From contig JAJEKV010000005.1 in assembly GCA_021234155.1 (NCBI GenBank), positions 11,863,287 through 11,927,286 on the forward strand: a stretch of DNA of 64,000 nt, given 5' to 3'. The stretch comes from Isoetes taiwanensis (taxonomy: Eukaryota; Streptophyta; Lycopodiopsida; Isoetales; Isoetaceae). The translations under genes and the position numbers were made by a program. The notes beneath the pieces were generated by a model. That model had not been told where the DNA came from. It ran no database searches and saw only the letters and a program-made list of their open reading frames with translations. Below are positions 1 to 12,594 of this stretch, piece by piece (the first letter of the stretch is position 1; each line of letters starts with the position of its first letter).

Positions 1-2121
1 GTATGTAGTAGTAGAAGTAGCTCAACATCAACACATCTATGCGTGCAAATGTGCGGCTTCTAAGTGCATACCAATCCTTCAATCCAAAGAGCATAATCCT
101 CTTTCTTTCCTAACCGGGTCAAGTATTTACATAGAAAAAAAATGCATACATATGCTATAATTTAATAAGATCTACTAAAACAACTTCGTTCCATGCAGCA
201 AATGCAAAAAAGGCCTCAAAAACTTAACACCCCATAAATCTCGTATCTCATTCAGATAATTATTTTGTCTTATCCGTATAGCAACTTATGTAGCGATCAC
301 ATGGCCAAGTTTTCTGCGGGGGCTGAAGCCCTGCTGCCCCGCGCTGAACTCTTGAACCTTGCAGCCGTTCGCATGCTGCTGAGTCTTTTTGTGTGCAAAA
401 TTTTCTTGTATCGTCTGCTGAAGTCACCCGGCTGGTTAAGCACTTCTCAGCCAGACAGAAAATTTACACTCAGCTCGCGCGCCGTGAGCGGCGCGATGCT
501 GAATGGAATTTTTTAAGCTGCTGATGAATGGCCCAGCGCTATTTCAGTGCGGAAAAAAAACTCCTTCATGTGAACGGCCCATAACTGCATTATGATGCTA
601 AGCCATATTGTTGTTGTACCAGATCTAAGCTTACGATATGTAGACTGTGGCAAATAAAACAAATGCCACAAGGAAATTTTCTTTTGTTTGGGTTTAATTA
701 TCTGTTATTTGGTTTCTGCCAAAGCCGCTGCTACTGTGTTCCAATATTAAGCCTAAATAAATAGGTCGGATTTTATTTAAGGTATGCCAAAGTCGGAGTG
801 TCGTAGTTGTTTGGCCGAAGCCATAAGCGGCATTCAACAGCTGGCTTTTGTTTTTGGTAAGATACCGGCATTCAACAGTGGGTCCCTTTTTGCTAAGGTT
901 TGATTGTATTCTGGCGCCATAGCCAAGCTTGTGCAATCTGATTTGTCAGCGGATTCTGCGAAAATATTTTGGTGGGCTAATTGAGCTCTATGGGAGAAAA
1001 ATTTTTTGTGTTGGAATTTTTCATGCCAGACATCGCCATTTGGATAAGCGTTTCATTTCTTCTAAGTGTTTCACTTTTGTTTCAGATTTATTAAATGCTC
1101 ACAGGGATTTTGGTTTTACAGAAATGCAACAACATGGGAAAGAACAACATATATGCTGGTTCTTCCAGTGCCATAGCAGAACTGCTCTCTGCAAGGCATG
1201 TGATAGCCTGCAACTCTTTTCCAGTCTTTTGTGATTTGAAAAGCATAGAGAGAGTTATGATTCTTTGAGGTTTCTAACGTTTTGGTCTTTCAAGGATATG
1301 TATCTGTGGCTTCTTCTGGAAATAAGCCCCTATTTTGCTTCTGGGCCCAATGAACCTGTTATAGCCCTATCAATGTGAAACTGAGGTCCGAAATGGGTAA
1401 TGATTCACTACTCACGTGCATGTTTATATTCATACCTTTTGCTAGTTGCTAACTATTTTTTCCCTGTGCTTAACCTCTTCCAGCTCCGGCATTTTTTATA
1501 GAGGATAAATAAGATTGCGGGCAAGGCAGTCTCAATCAGTGGCTTGAATCTTTTGTTATTTCCACATAAGAGATGTTGCGTATATCATCAACGGATTCCA
1601 AGATCTTCGAGGTAAGATGTTTTGAAATACCCTGAATAGCCTCGTCTTTTGGTTTTTAAGGCGCCAAATTTTCTTCTGGCAGTTCATTTGAGTCTTACGA
1701 ACATATTGCATAGCTCTGGGTATTGCAAAACAAATTGGGGTCGGTTAAGAACAGATGGCCGCAACCCAAAACTTGTCCCACTGTTTGCAGAGAGATAAAA
1801 CTAGAAAGCAGCGGATTTGAAGCAGGCAAGGCGGCCGTCCTTGGACATGCTTGGAGCGTCTGGCTATGCCGGAATAGGGATGCCGCAAGTGCCGAAGTAT
1901 GAAAGCCAGGTTTGCTTGCAGAAAGAAACAGAGCAGGATCAGCCAGGCAGGGAAGAGCAGAGCAAGAAATCATAGACCCAGGGATTGCTTGCAGAGCAAG
2001 AAAGGGGAATCATGACGTCACATGCTAACATCAGTTTTTTTCCAGGTGTCAAGCGTAGGTTTTTTTTGCATCAAAGAAAATAAAAAAAAAGGGAAAAGGA
2101 ACATGCTTTATATATGTCATG
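1..2121. other. Non-coding stretch, no supported gene
   Basis: Several short open frames exist on both strands, but none has a recognisable domain, a consistent coding pattern or plausible splice structure. A short GC-rich inverted repeat sits near 470-500, and the string cggcattcaacag occurs twice (about 827 and 866). I see no RNA gene or complete mobile element here. Confidence 0.5.
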
Positions 2122-2261
2122 ATATATTTGAACTGCTACATGAAAAAATGTTGTTAACTTGGACATGAGAGTGGGACTTTATTTAGAGATGTATATTTGA
2201 AATGCTATATGAAAAGAAGTTCGAAAAGAATTAAGTTAACACTACTTGTTGGTAGAAGAGA
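2122..2261 (+). repeat. Direct repeat A, left copy flanking the AP2/ERF gene
   Basis: About 140 bp running from an atatatttgaact block to ggtagaag, matched with moderate divergence (roughly 85-90 percent by eye) by 3608-3745 in the same orientation. The two copies bracket the AP2/ERF gene about 1.48 kb apart. This could reflect an old local duplication or the ends of a degraded mobile element; neither is proven. Confidence 0.75.
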
Positions 2262-2706
2262 AGATCTTCTTATATACATTTGAGACGAACGAGGCAAGTT
2301 GCATAGTTACAAAGTATGATTGTTGTAAGTCTCCCACAAGGATGCTCAAATTGCCCACAAGGATGCCCACAAGTAGCTAAGTTACAAATTATGCTTGACA
2401 TATGCACATGTGTTGTATTAAGTCTGCACGGCAAAGGCCCACAATGATGCTCAAATCAATAAAGTGTGGAAGTAGAAGGAGATGAGAGTCTACCTTGGCA
2501 TTAGGTGGGGCCAAGACAGACTCATTTTAATTTAGTCAAGGTTATGGGATATTGACGAAGCAACGAGAGCTCCATCATAAAACAGAAAGCAACAAAAGCA
2601 AAGAGCTAGAATGTCAATGAGGCAAAGAGCCGGCCAGATTGAAAATGTCAACAGAGAGGGCTGCATAAATGGGACTAGTGTTACTTAGATCCCAAAAGTG
2701 GGAGCT

Positions 2707-3186
2707 ATGGTGCAGAAACGAAGCAGAGAGGCAGTCCAAAATATTGAAGAAAGGGATTGTGTTCGTAAGAAGAGATACAAAGGAGTTAGAATGAGGTCGT
2801 GGGGTAGATGGGTCTCTGAAATCCGGGATCCACGCACTGGCTCTCGGATATGGTTGGGCAGCTTTGCCACACAGGAGCTTGCTGCACGAGCGTATGATGC
2901 TGCCCATTTTCGCATCCATGGCCCTGATGCTACCCTCAATTTTTCACTAGAGCCTTCTTCTGGCAATTTTACTGCAAAATCTGAGCTTTCAATTAGCCTT
3001 GATCTTCTTTCTCATCCTCGTAGCCCTGCTGAGGATTTTTTGGACCAAACCCAAGCCCAAATTGGTCTCTTATTTGATATGGCCCTTGCCATGCTTCTGC
3101 CTTTTGATCTTACAGTTTGCATCTGTAATCGAATTAGTGCCCAGCATGATACATTCTGGGAGCCTACTCTCTGGTCATATTCTTAA
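2707..3186 (+). CDS. AP2/ERF transcription factor, DREB (group II / A-5-like)
   Basis: Single-exon 159-residue protein. The AP2 DNA-binding domain starts around residue 22 with [19 protein letters not shown], followed by [25 protein letters not shown]. The WVSEIR...WLGSF wording and the Val at the key beta-sheet position are typical of DREB proteins, and [10 protein letters not shown] is characteristic of ERF group II (A-5). These bind DRE/CRT or GCC-like elements in stress and developmental promoters. After the domain, SISLDLL is a weak EAR-like repression motif, and the final [10 protein letters not shown] resembles the LWS[YF] tail common in DREB proteins. I chose ATG 2707 because an in-frame stop lies at 2686-2688 and the only earlier start-like codon is a GTG. 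Intronless, and length normal for A-5 members, so it may be functional. Family certain; subgroup likely. Confidence 0.93.
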   Translation: MVQKRSREAVQNIEERDCVRKKRYKGVRMRSWGRWVSEIRDPRTGSRIWLGSFATQELAARAYDAAHFRIHGPDATLNFSLEPSSGNFTAKSELSISLDLLSHPRSPAEDFLDQTQAQIGLLFDMALAMLLPFDLTVCICNRISAQHDTFWEPTLWSYS

Positions 3187-3607
3187 CTCTCTGCAGCCTC
3201 AAATCCTATCTATCAATTTACTATTTAGTATATCAGTTGCAAGAAAGTAAGCAGTTGTTTGAACAGTGAACATGGCAATAAATGCTTTTCAACCTAATGT
3301 CATGACAATTGATATTATTTTATGGGAATGTCCCCTTGCTTTGCATGCCATTTCAAAGAAACAAAGAATAAACTAGAAGTAGGGCAGCCTTGGGGCAAAG
3401 GGTCGGGCATGTTTCATATAGGAGATCCATAATCATTTTAACACTCTATCTTTTGTCTATACGGAGAAAATAAAAAACAAGGTGAAGAATTATTGATTGT
3501 CTATTAATTTAAACACTCTTTTGCAAATCTCTCCTAATGCCCAATATTTTAGGATATGGGTAAAAATTGGATGAGAGGTGGTGTGGGAATGGAACTTTGT
3601 TTTGAAA
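3187..3607. other. 3' flank of the AP2/ERF gene
   Basis: AT-rich non-coding sequence. It contains the string caataaatgcttttcaacct (from about 3271), which recurs at about 3758, so a second short direct repeat overlaps the larger A/A' pair. No gene is seen. Confidence 0.5.
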
Positions 3608-3745
3608 TATATATTTGAACTATTGTGAAAAGAAGTTGCTAACTTGGACATGGGAATGGGACTTTATTTAGAGATGTATATTTGAAATCTATATGAAAAC
3701 AAGCTTGAAAAGAATTAAATTAACACTATTTGTTGGTAGAAGAAG
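3608..3745 (+). repeat. Direct repeat A', right copy flanking the AP2/ERF gene
   Basis: Same orientation and same order of blocks as 2122-2261, including ggacatg, gggactttatttagagatg and ttgttggtagaag. It lies just before the second copy of the caataaatgcttttcaacct string. Confidence 0.75.
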
Positions 3746-3786
3746 AGATTTTCCCATGGCAATAAATGCTTTTCAACCTAATGCTA

Positions 3787-3815
3787 TGGTTCTCTTCTTA
3801 TATAGAAGAGAACCA
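3787..3815. repeat. Perfect 12-bp inverted repeat
   Basis: tggttctcttct and agaagagaacca flank a 5-base tatat loop. It could form a small cruciform or RNA hairpin. No gene context supports a terminator. Confidence 0.8.
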
Positions 3816-3899
3816 TCATTATGGGGAAAGGGACGCTTGTTTTGGCGTCATGCCATTTTGGACATCAAATCTATCTATAGCCTGAGCCTTCTACGGCGC

Positions 3900-6800
3900 A
3901 AGCTTTCTTTGGCTCTGTCTGCTATATATCCATGTTGCTTGCTAGCATTCCTCATTGGCGTTTCCTCTGTGCTGAATTCTGTTTGTTCCAGAGTTCCTAC
4001 TGCTACTCAGGTCCTGTGTTCCCTAATTTTTACTCAGACGGATTGGGTCTCATGACATACCTGGTTCTTAAGGACCGTGATGCTCCTGATGATCTGATCC
4101 CAAAAACAAGTGTAGATCTTGCTTTTGTGGTTTCTATGCATCCTTGTTGCCCATGGCCTCTCTGTTCCTGTTCTTTGCAATTTCATTTGTCTATTTGATC
4201 AGTTCTCAGTGTTCTTGAGCAGTACTCTCGGGCATGACCCTGCTACATTGGCTACTTTTCGGTGGACCTGCTGCTGCTCACGATCTGCCTCAGCTCCTAA
4301 CCTCGCCCTGCTTCTAAAATCAGGCGGGTTTTGGCCACTTGGGGCGGTCCGACTACAGGTCGGCCGCTGGATTCTATCACAAGCGATCCCTACGTTCCAA
4401 AAAGCCTCCAGGGTTACCAGGTGCGGGTTTCCCCGCCACTTATGTTTTGTGGTTTGGGGTTTCGCGGGCCCGGTATCCCCTCCTTTATTATTTCTATTAA
4501 AAAGGTTTTTTGTTTGGCATAATTGTTAGGCCTACATGGGTTGTTGGCTTCTTTATTTTATTTTATTTTAATTTCTTTTTAGGTTGTTAGGGATTGTTTT
4601 GAATGCAGTAGAATTTGTATAGATCGTCCTTTATTATTTCTTTTAAAAGATTTTGCTTGGCATAGTTGTTAGGCCTAGATGAGTTGTTGGTTTTGTTTTT
4701 TAGATAGGGTGTTAGGGGTTGTTTGAATACAGTAGAGTTTGTATAGATCGTCCTTTATTATTTCTTTTAAAAGTTTGGTTTGGCATAGTTGTTAGGCCTA
4801 GATTGGTTGTTCGCCTTTTGTTTTTAGATAGGGTGCCAGGGGTTGTTTGTATTGTTATATTCTAGGAGTTGGTTTTATGCCTTTCTAGGTTTGTCGAACA
4901 AAAAATCTTTTTGATGGATTTACGTCGTTTTCAGAGGTTTATAAGAATTGGTCTGCCTTTGTCGTGCAAGAATGTTTATCCAACTATAGATCATATTTAC
5001 CCATGCTTGCACAACTTTAGTTCCCACTTTATATGTTGTGAGTATTTCTGCACCTCAACTTTTCTATGATCTTTGTGGTGAGTTAAAGTATATGAGTGAT
5101 GATATTGTTGTCGTCCTTAGCTTGGAGGTAATTCAAGAAAGTTATTTCAGAGGATAGTATCTTGCTTCCATGTACCACATGGAAGAGTTCCTATCCATGA
5201 TGTATAGTTGGTAATTATACATGTTTTTACAACTAACATTTGATTTGGATTGTATAAATTTAGATGGCCATCATAGCGAGATGCTTCTTGTAGATGTTTT
5301 GTCTTTTGGATGCTTGCTTGGATCGTTCTTTAAGTTGATAAGCTTGGGTGGTTTGTGGTTTGGGTTTTTCGGTTAGGCATCTATTGTAATTTTTTGCTCT
5401 CTGCGTAGAGTGTGTTAGGTACTATTATTCCTTCCCGACCGCCATTTTATTTGTGATCAAAATTCTTGGCTGGTAGAGGTGTTGTCCATGGTTGCTTCGC
5501 TAGGTTGGTCTTTTTTGTTGCCTTTATAGATTCTTGATCCATTTTGATTTGTTAGGTTGATTCTTGTTTCTTGTATGATTGTATTCCTTTTTTCTTGGTT
5601 CTTCATGTTCTTGTATGTTGATATTCCATTTGGTAGTCCTTATGTTTGCACCATCTCCAGTTACAACATGACTCATTCTGTTGGTTACCTCATGTATGTC
5701 AACTATTGCATTGTTTCCTGTTTCTCCATGGTTTTTTCTTTTTTATAGTGGTGCCTTGACCACTTTACTCTAGAAACTCATTGAAACTTACAGGCTTATG
5801 TTCCAGGGACTAGTCGAGTCAACATGGATAGGGATTGGGATTAGTTCCAACTTGGCAACTACACAGTTCAATGACGGACTGACTTCTTTTTGTGGTGGTT
5901 TCCTAGGGCAGATCATGTGGCTTCATGGATTCAAACGACGTGTTTTTTTTAATCCATCACATCACTTCGGTATTTCTACCATGGTTAGTCATGTTATTAT
6001 AGATGCACTCTTCTTTGTTTTAATCATGATGCACCCTTCATATGTTTAGCATCAATTGTCTTAGTCTTGGTTCCTTAGGGTGTATAACTTAGTAGGTTTG
6101 ATTTCTGTCAGTTTTCCATGTGGTTTGTGTTCTGGATCGACCTTTGCATATAAACTTTGTCCACCATCTCCATAAGATTCTACATTTTCTCTCCTCTTGA
6201 GCTTTGCCTTAGCTACATTTCGTTATAGTAGGTGATTCGTGTCAGTTTGCCATGTGGCTTTTTATCTAAGCTTTTGAATCCCGTATCTTTATTGTTTCAC
6301 CCGTCATGGTTGTGGGCCTTTACATCTCTGTTTCCTACCACAATTAATCCTTTTCAAAAAGCTTTGCTTGCATAGTTAGGTAGACTTTTTTGCCTAGGAT
6401 CTTAGGTTTCTCCATCGTTGGTCTATTGGTACCATTTGTGGTGGTCGCTAATATTTGGTCATTTTACAGAGGTTTTACATTGGTGGCATTTTGTAAAATC
6501 ATTTGCCCATGTTTACATGGCTTTTACCAGAGCCATATCTCAGTTTGCATTCGCATTTATTATGGCTTGACCTGTTGGAGTTCTTGCTCAATTGATGTTT
6601 GTGAGTTTCAGTTGCATATTTTATGTTGTATTCTCTTATGTGGCTTGTTCCTTGTCATTGTTACGCCCACCCAGCCATGTGCGCCTTCAATTTTTTGACT
6701 CATTGATTTCTTTCCATTGCCATTATTCGTTCCCTTTACTACATCATTCATTATTCTCGTTTGTCCATTTTAGTTCCATTGGTCTTATTAAGCTCTAATG

Positions 6801-7917
6801 GCATTCCCTTTCTCGTTCCTTGTTAGTACTCACTCTTGCAGTTCGGGTTGTGTACGGGTTCCTTCACACTTCTTGTTACTCTGCTCTGCTCTGCTTGTCT
6901 CAATAGCTCCGAGTTGCTCCATCTGTTTTGCTTTTAGTGTTCTTGTCTCATGATTTTCTTAGTTGTAGTTTCTTCATTGCCCAATGCCTGATCGGTTCCT
7001 CTAGCCCTTGCCTTTCTCGTGGCATTCTCAGTCATAGTTTGTTCGGTTGCCCGATTTGTTCATCTTGCCCTTTAATTCCCAGAGAGGTTTCTATTGCCTT
7101 GAGTCTTATTCACCACCTCACTCTGCCTTGGTCGACATTTGATGGGTTTCTTTAGTTTTATGCAAGTTTCCTTCTTGTCGCTTCGTCTATACTAGTTTAG
7201 GCACCTGGAGACCTTGTCCTTTGCATAAGTTCCTTGGATCAATTTATGAACATTAGCACCTTCTTGAGAATGTTGTTTATTGTCTTAGCTTTACTGTTTG
7301 ACCATCCACTATCTGATCTCCACATTTTTTACCAAGCATCCCGTACATTATTCACTTCTCGGATATTTTCTTTCACGTCTAGTTGGTTCTTGCAGCCATT
7401 GGAATTTTGGCATGGCTTGTATCCTCGATATTGGCTAGGTTGTGCCTGTTTTGTAGATGTGTTCAACTTAGACTTGGCTTTCCTTGGTGTCCTTTGGCTA
7501 ATTTAACATTGTTGTGCCCATTGTGTCATTTGGTGTTATTGTTCTAGTTTATCACTTAGTTGGTGGTGTTCATTATGTTGTTCTCTCCATTATACATGTG
7601 TGATTTACATTGGAATTTAGTCTTTGATTTTTAGTGTTTTGTCATTATGGTTTTCGCTCTAGTTTGTTGGTACATTGATTCTTATGTTTTGTTATTCATG
7701 TGCTCTTTCTCGTGGTCGTAGTTCGTTGTGTGTTCGGTGCTCATGTCTGTTTATCTTCTACGCATTCCATTTTGCTCCCTAGTCTCGACTTTCTTATTTG
7801 TTAAAATATGGTTGGTTCGCATCGTCTTTAATCTGGTATCATCTTGTGATACGGTTTCAAGAGTGTTATTAACTCTATTTCCAAGTATTATGGGTTTTTT
7901 ATCCAACGTTGATTGGG
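3900..7917. other. T-rich non-coding region, origin unclear
   Basis: About 4 kb with strong T over A bias on the plus strand and no open frame with recognisable domains. It may be a decayed retroelement or an LTR-like stretch, but I found no LTR pair, primer site or coding remnant. Apart from the tandem repeat at 4482-4850 I see no defined structure. Confidence 0.4.
4482..4850 (+). repeat. Tandem repeat, about 2.7 units of 124-146 bp
   Basis: Units begin at about 4482, 4628 and 4752, each with cctttattatttct, then a ttggcat-tgttaggccta block, then the gggtgttaggggttgtttg and gtatagatcgt blocks. The first unit is longer because of an extra TTTTA-rich stretch. Sequence similarity between units is obvious by eye. 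Confidence 0.8.
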
Positions 7918-8910
7918 AGCCATTGATTGGCGGCATATTCTTAGTATTGTGCCAGATCCATGGCTATTAATAATTTCCCAAAAATTCACCATGCCATTCC
8001 CTATATGGTCTCGATTGAAAATAGCATTTGCAGATTAAACCATAGCATTAAGAATTTCTACAAAACCATGGTCTCTCTGCTAAACCAGACTGCCTGTGCT
8101 AAGCCAAACCGCCCCAATCGACCCTGCACTGCTCCCCCAATCAATCCTGCAGTCAATCCAAAATTTCGAAATGCTTGAATCAATCCTGCTGCCAAAATCA
8201 ATCTTGCACAATCTCGGAATCAACCTCGGAATCAATCATCTTCATAGCAACTGAAAGCACCTGTACAACGTACAGACATGGCTGTTTACACCAGGGCTGG
8301 AGGATTCGAACCTCCGGGCCATGCCGGCCTCACCAGAACCCTTCTACTCTACTGCCATCTTACCTATCCTGCATAAAATGCTACAAGCAAGCAGCGGCAA
8401 ATCAAGTCAAACAGCAAACAAAGCCAGACATGCAAACAACAAACAGCAGCAAAGCTACAAGCAAACAACAGCAAAGCTACAAAGCTACAAGCAAACAACA
8501 GCAAAGCCTAGCGCCGCCATAGCCGATGGCTTCAACCGCCAAAGCATCTGTGGGCTTCATCACCATACATCTGTGGGCTTCATCGCCACATCTGTGGGCT
8601 TCATCTTTTATGCAGTATACCAAATATCATTGGCCTTCATCGCCATACATCTGTGGGCTTCATCTATGGGCTCTCTGCTCTCTACCTGTGCTCCGCTACC
8701 CCAGCCAAAAAAAGAAGGGAGCATCCGTTTCTATCCACGCCCCAGAAAAACGGCCTCCAAAAAAAATTTATTCCTCCTACCATTTCGAAATAAAAGTCAT
8801 ATAAAAACCCAAAAAAGCAACATCACCTCTAAATGACATTAAGCACCTTAAACATAGCAAGATATCGATTTTTTATACAATATGCCACAGAAATCTTAGC
8901 CCAACCATGC
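7918..8910 (+). repeat. Diverged ~1 kb segment related to 11.65-12.53 kb
   Basis: It begins with a block containing ttagtattgtgccagatcc, matched at 11652-11695, and ends with a tatacaatatgccacagaaa block matched near 12485. The middles are too diverged to align by eye. The shared ends in the same order suggest two old copies of one dispersed element. Confidence 0.5.
8545..8664 (+). repeat. Minisatellite, four copies of catctgtgggcttcatc
   Basis: The 17-bp unit starts at 8545, 8568, 8589 and 8648, with short variable spacers. Confidence 0.85.
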
Positions 8911-10125
8911 GATCACAAATACCAAACTCAAACGTTGGAAGTTTATCACAAAGTGAACTCAAACAACAATTAACCTTCAAAGTCCAGCCTTTACGACTAA
9001 GCTCTCCACCCAACCGGGCTGTTCCAGAGCAAATGAGTTCCAGAGAAAGACTGGATTTATAGGTAAAAACAGATTAAGTTAACACTAAAGAATCCTCTTT
9101 AGCAAATTCTCAAATTTGTGGATAGGCCATGGATTTTGGGTTTTCCCAGATCACCGAGATCTGCCAGGAATTTCACAATTCAAGCTTGGTTTACCCTGCA
9201 AATAGAACCGAAGGGCGAAACCTTAGATAATAACTAATATAAATGCATGGGGATACCGACCCCGCCACGACCCAACAGATCACGACCCTGCTTTTTCAGA
9301 TCCGGAGCTGTGCTGGGTTCCAGTGCTAAATTCTACCTCAGAGAAATCATAAGTTCATGGCGGCTGGGGCTTCAGGGGATTAAAAATTGGGCTTGGCCTG
9401 TACAATAAAAGACAAGGATGAACACAGAAAGCCAAATACTATAACCACTGATTCCTCCAAGACATAAACACAAGCAATCCCCAAGCACGCATCAAATCCC
9501 CACCTTAGTTTTTCAGAATGCTTCTGCTTAAAATCGATTTGATCATCATCTTCTTGATTCAAGCTTCCTTCTCAGCCTTTCGCTTCAAACCCCTTCCGGT
9601 CTCTGCCTTATTTGCCGAATCTACCTTTTCTTCCTCTCATACTATCTAATCCTATTTGCTATAATTTTGCCTAATGCAGAAACCCCAACTGTCGATTTAT
9701 CCTGCTGCCAGCATTCCGCCAGATGCCGATTTCGCACGCTCAGGCCCTATTTGGTATGGCTTTTCTTACAGGCAGATTATGCTGCCTGATATCACAGCAT
9801 GGCCCACGATTTTGAAGCACCCAAAATAAGGATGCTCGCCAATTTACTTTAAAGTTTTATTAAGACTATTAACAATCTCAAAACGTTAGGCAATATCAAA
9901 ACGTCCTGTTACAGAACTTCATTGAGCTTCAACTTGCAAAATAGTACAAGATCTGGAGCAGAAGGTAAATCGTTTTCCTCTCATAATTAATATTTTACAT
10001 ATTTGTGCATTTGTTGTGCTTAAATGTTCATGGTGCATCAGGTATGTGCATTCATTTGCTCAAACTTTTGAGGGAATATAAATAGCTGGATTTAATACAT
10101 GTTGAGAGTTTTTACCATAACAAAG
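8911..10125. other. Non-coding stretch
   Basis: No open frame with a recognisable product and no RNA gene. AT-rich with scattered short repeats only. Confidence 0.4.
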
Positions 10126-10201
10126 TCTGGTTTGGATTAAGACAAAGTCAAATGCTCTAGATAAATCTGGTTTGGATTAAGACAAAGTCAAATGCTCTAG
10201 A
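10126..10201 (+). repeat. Tandem duplication, 40-bp unit x2
   Basis: The unit starting tctggtttggattaagac occurs at 10126 and 10166, essentially identical, immediately adjacent. Confidence 0.9.
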
Positions 10202-11554
10202 TGCGTGGGGACTAGAAGTTAATTGGCGAAAGTGGCAGAGGTTGGGCAGTTAAAGCAGGGCATTAATTTTCTTTCTTTGTGTTTGTTGTAAGACAATTGA
10301 AAGCTCTAGATGTTAACTTCCCTTTGCTTCTGTACATCAGTTTTATTTGATGTTTTACAAACATTATGTTGGTTCCACTTTTCTGGTTCTAGATTTCATT
10401 TAGATATTCTTGCAAATATTCCAGGTTTCATGACTTTATAAGTGTTGAAAGTTAAACACATTTTCTAAGCATCTTAGCTCATTCTCGAACCAAGTGTTGT
10501 AGGTTTCTTCTTTTATCATATGCCATTTGATTAAACGTAAATTTAATAGTTGCACCAAAGAACATGCCCCCAAAAGGAAAGTTGGATTTATGCCCTCAAA
10601 AGGGAAGAGTATAAAGAAATTGTTAGCTGGCAATATGTTGGATTATTGAGTAAAGTGAAACTATTCTAAGAACTTCTACAACCACAGATTACTTTGAATG
10701 TTCCAAATTTATAGTAAGATTCTTTTAAGTGCATGGAGCAATTCAATATGGTCTAATAAGATGTAAGCATTTAATGTGTTTTTCTCATTGTTGCTTTTTG
10801 TATCAATGAGAAAATATTGAAATAGCATTCCACTCCTGCAATATACAAAAAAAATATATATGTCAATGTTATCCAAATGACATATCATCCTAACTTATGC
10901 TCGATAATGTAGTAAAAATGTAGTAAACATTAGTGGAATATTAGTGGAATGTGGTGAGCATTAATTAAGTAGCCTTTAATTAATGACATTAGCAAGGAGT
11001 TGAGGGTTTGTGGCCGAAAGGTAATCACAATCTGTTATTGGTTGGAATTGATATTAGCCAATGTTATATTATTTCATTGCTCATATTGGCAATTACTACA
11101 TGTAATGCATGTCATTTTGTATATTCATGTTAGATACCATGTTGCATTCCCTTTGTTTATAAACACAAAGCTAATACATTGATAATACTGTCATTAGACA
11201 ATTTCAATTACAAAAATAATTACAAAAGTATAATAATCTCCATTCTTGCCAGTATCGACATGCGATATTGTCGAAGTTGCACACAAGGACATTAAAGGCC
11301 GAAAAAAGCAGATGCGAGGACATTAGCCCGACAACGCCGGGCACACGTTTACTAGTCTTAATTCAAATTATATTTTGCTAACACAACATCCCGAAGGTCA
11401 CTAGGTTCGTTACACGACATGTAATATTCAGTCTCTGTTAACAATGGCATTTTAGCTCTCAAACTGGAACATTCATCTTTCAATATAAATGTTGTTCCAC
11501 TGCAGATTGGCTAACAAATGGCATTCTGAAGCTGCATATATTTTGTATGTATTC
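10202..11554. other. Non-coding stretch
   Basis: AT-rich; no supported gene, RNA or mobile element. Confidence 0.4.
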
Positions 11555-11585
11555 ATGGCTAGAAGAAAGCTACAAAGCACTTTGT
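11555..11585 (+). repeat. 31-bp direct repeat, left copy
   Basis: A 31-bp string beginning atggctagaagaaagctac is repeated exactly at 12564-12594, 1009 bp away, bracketing the segment that resembles 7.9-8.9 kb. It is too long for an ordinary target-site duplication. The left copy runs into a perfect hairpin at 11564-11593 (arms agaaagctacaaag / ctttgtagctttct, 2-base loop). Confidence 0.9.
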
Positions 11586-11651
11586 AGCTTTCTTTATATT
11601 TGTTTGTTTATTTGCTATCTTTATGGCGTCACGTTCAAGTTTTATTTCTAA

Positions 11652-11695
11652 CCATTGATCTGGCGGATATTCTCAGTATTGTGCCAGATCAATGG
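11652..11695. repeat. Perfect 13-bp inverted repeat
   Basis: ccattgatctggc at 11652-11664 and its reverse complement at 11683-11695, with an 18-base loop. The related copy at about 7918-7965 has an imperfect version of the same hairpin. Confidence 0.85.
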
Positions 11696-12563
11696 CCCTT
11701 AGAATTTTGAGAGAAAAAATGCATGCCAATGTCAATGGTGTAAACCGAACACATGGTTGAAGCAAGAATAAAAGAGAAGCAAAATAGAAAACAACCAATG
11801 GTGCCATAGCATAGCCTTCTGCCATAGCGCCTGCCTGTTCAAAGCCGCCATAGCTTGAACACACTATCCCACCGAATCCCTGCATTGGCTCACGACACAA
11901 TGGCCTCACCACAAGCCGCAGGACCATCAAGAAATCTGTTGGTCTTCCGGATCTGTGAAAAGAATGAAGAGCTACAGGGGAATTTCAACCACAAATGCCC
12001 AGAACTTTCATGCCCAGTCGGAATTTCATGGCTCACCCAGGGGCTGAAACAGACCCACGAATTACATCTTCTGTACAACCAGCAGCAGCAGCCCCTTTGG
12101 CAACAATAAGCCGATTGAGGCAGAGCCCATTAGAATCCAAAATCTCTGCTGAAACCTGCATAGCTCTGCCTCTTTCCACGCCTGGTGCGGTACTGCTCCG
12201 AAATAGAGTGCTTAACGTCTTTCATTTCTTTGCCATGCTCAAATTTGAGAGCTCCATCCCGCAATCGATATAATAGAGACGCAAGTCCGCTTCCAACCTG
12301 CAAATCCGGCATGTTCACAGCCACCTTGTACGCTCCTATCCGCTGCCCAGCGCCCTTCACATGCTTCCTAAATTGGAACCTATGACATAGAGGACTAATT
12401 CCTAGAAAAAGGGGAGTTGCAAAGCACCCAAAATAGCAATAACCATTCAAGCTCCTCCCACATGGCAAATTATACCATTTTCTATACAATACGACACTGA
12501 AATCATAGTCCTAACCACTGCCAGAATACCCTTTCCCAACCCAAAACGAATTGGGCAAAGTAT

Positions 12564-12594
12564 ATGGCTAGAAGAAAGCTACAAAGCACTTTGT
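12564..12594 (+). repeat. 31-bp direct repeat, right copy
   Basis: Exact match to 11555-11585. Confidence 0.9.

Noticed and set aside
694-1234. Short open frames on both strands near the left edge
   Set aside because: No domain, no codon-usage contrast, overlapping opposite-strand frames; likely chance.
8283-8330. tRNA gene or SINE on the minus strand (ggttcgaatcc box B with a 5-bp stem)
   Set aside because: The T-arm-like hairpin is good, but no cloverleaf, A box at the right distance or acceptor stem can be drawn around it.
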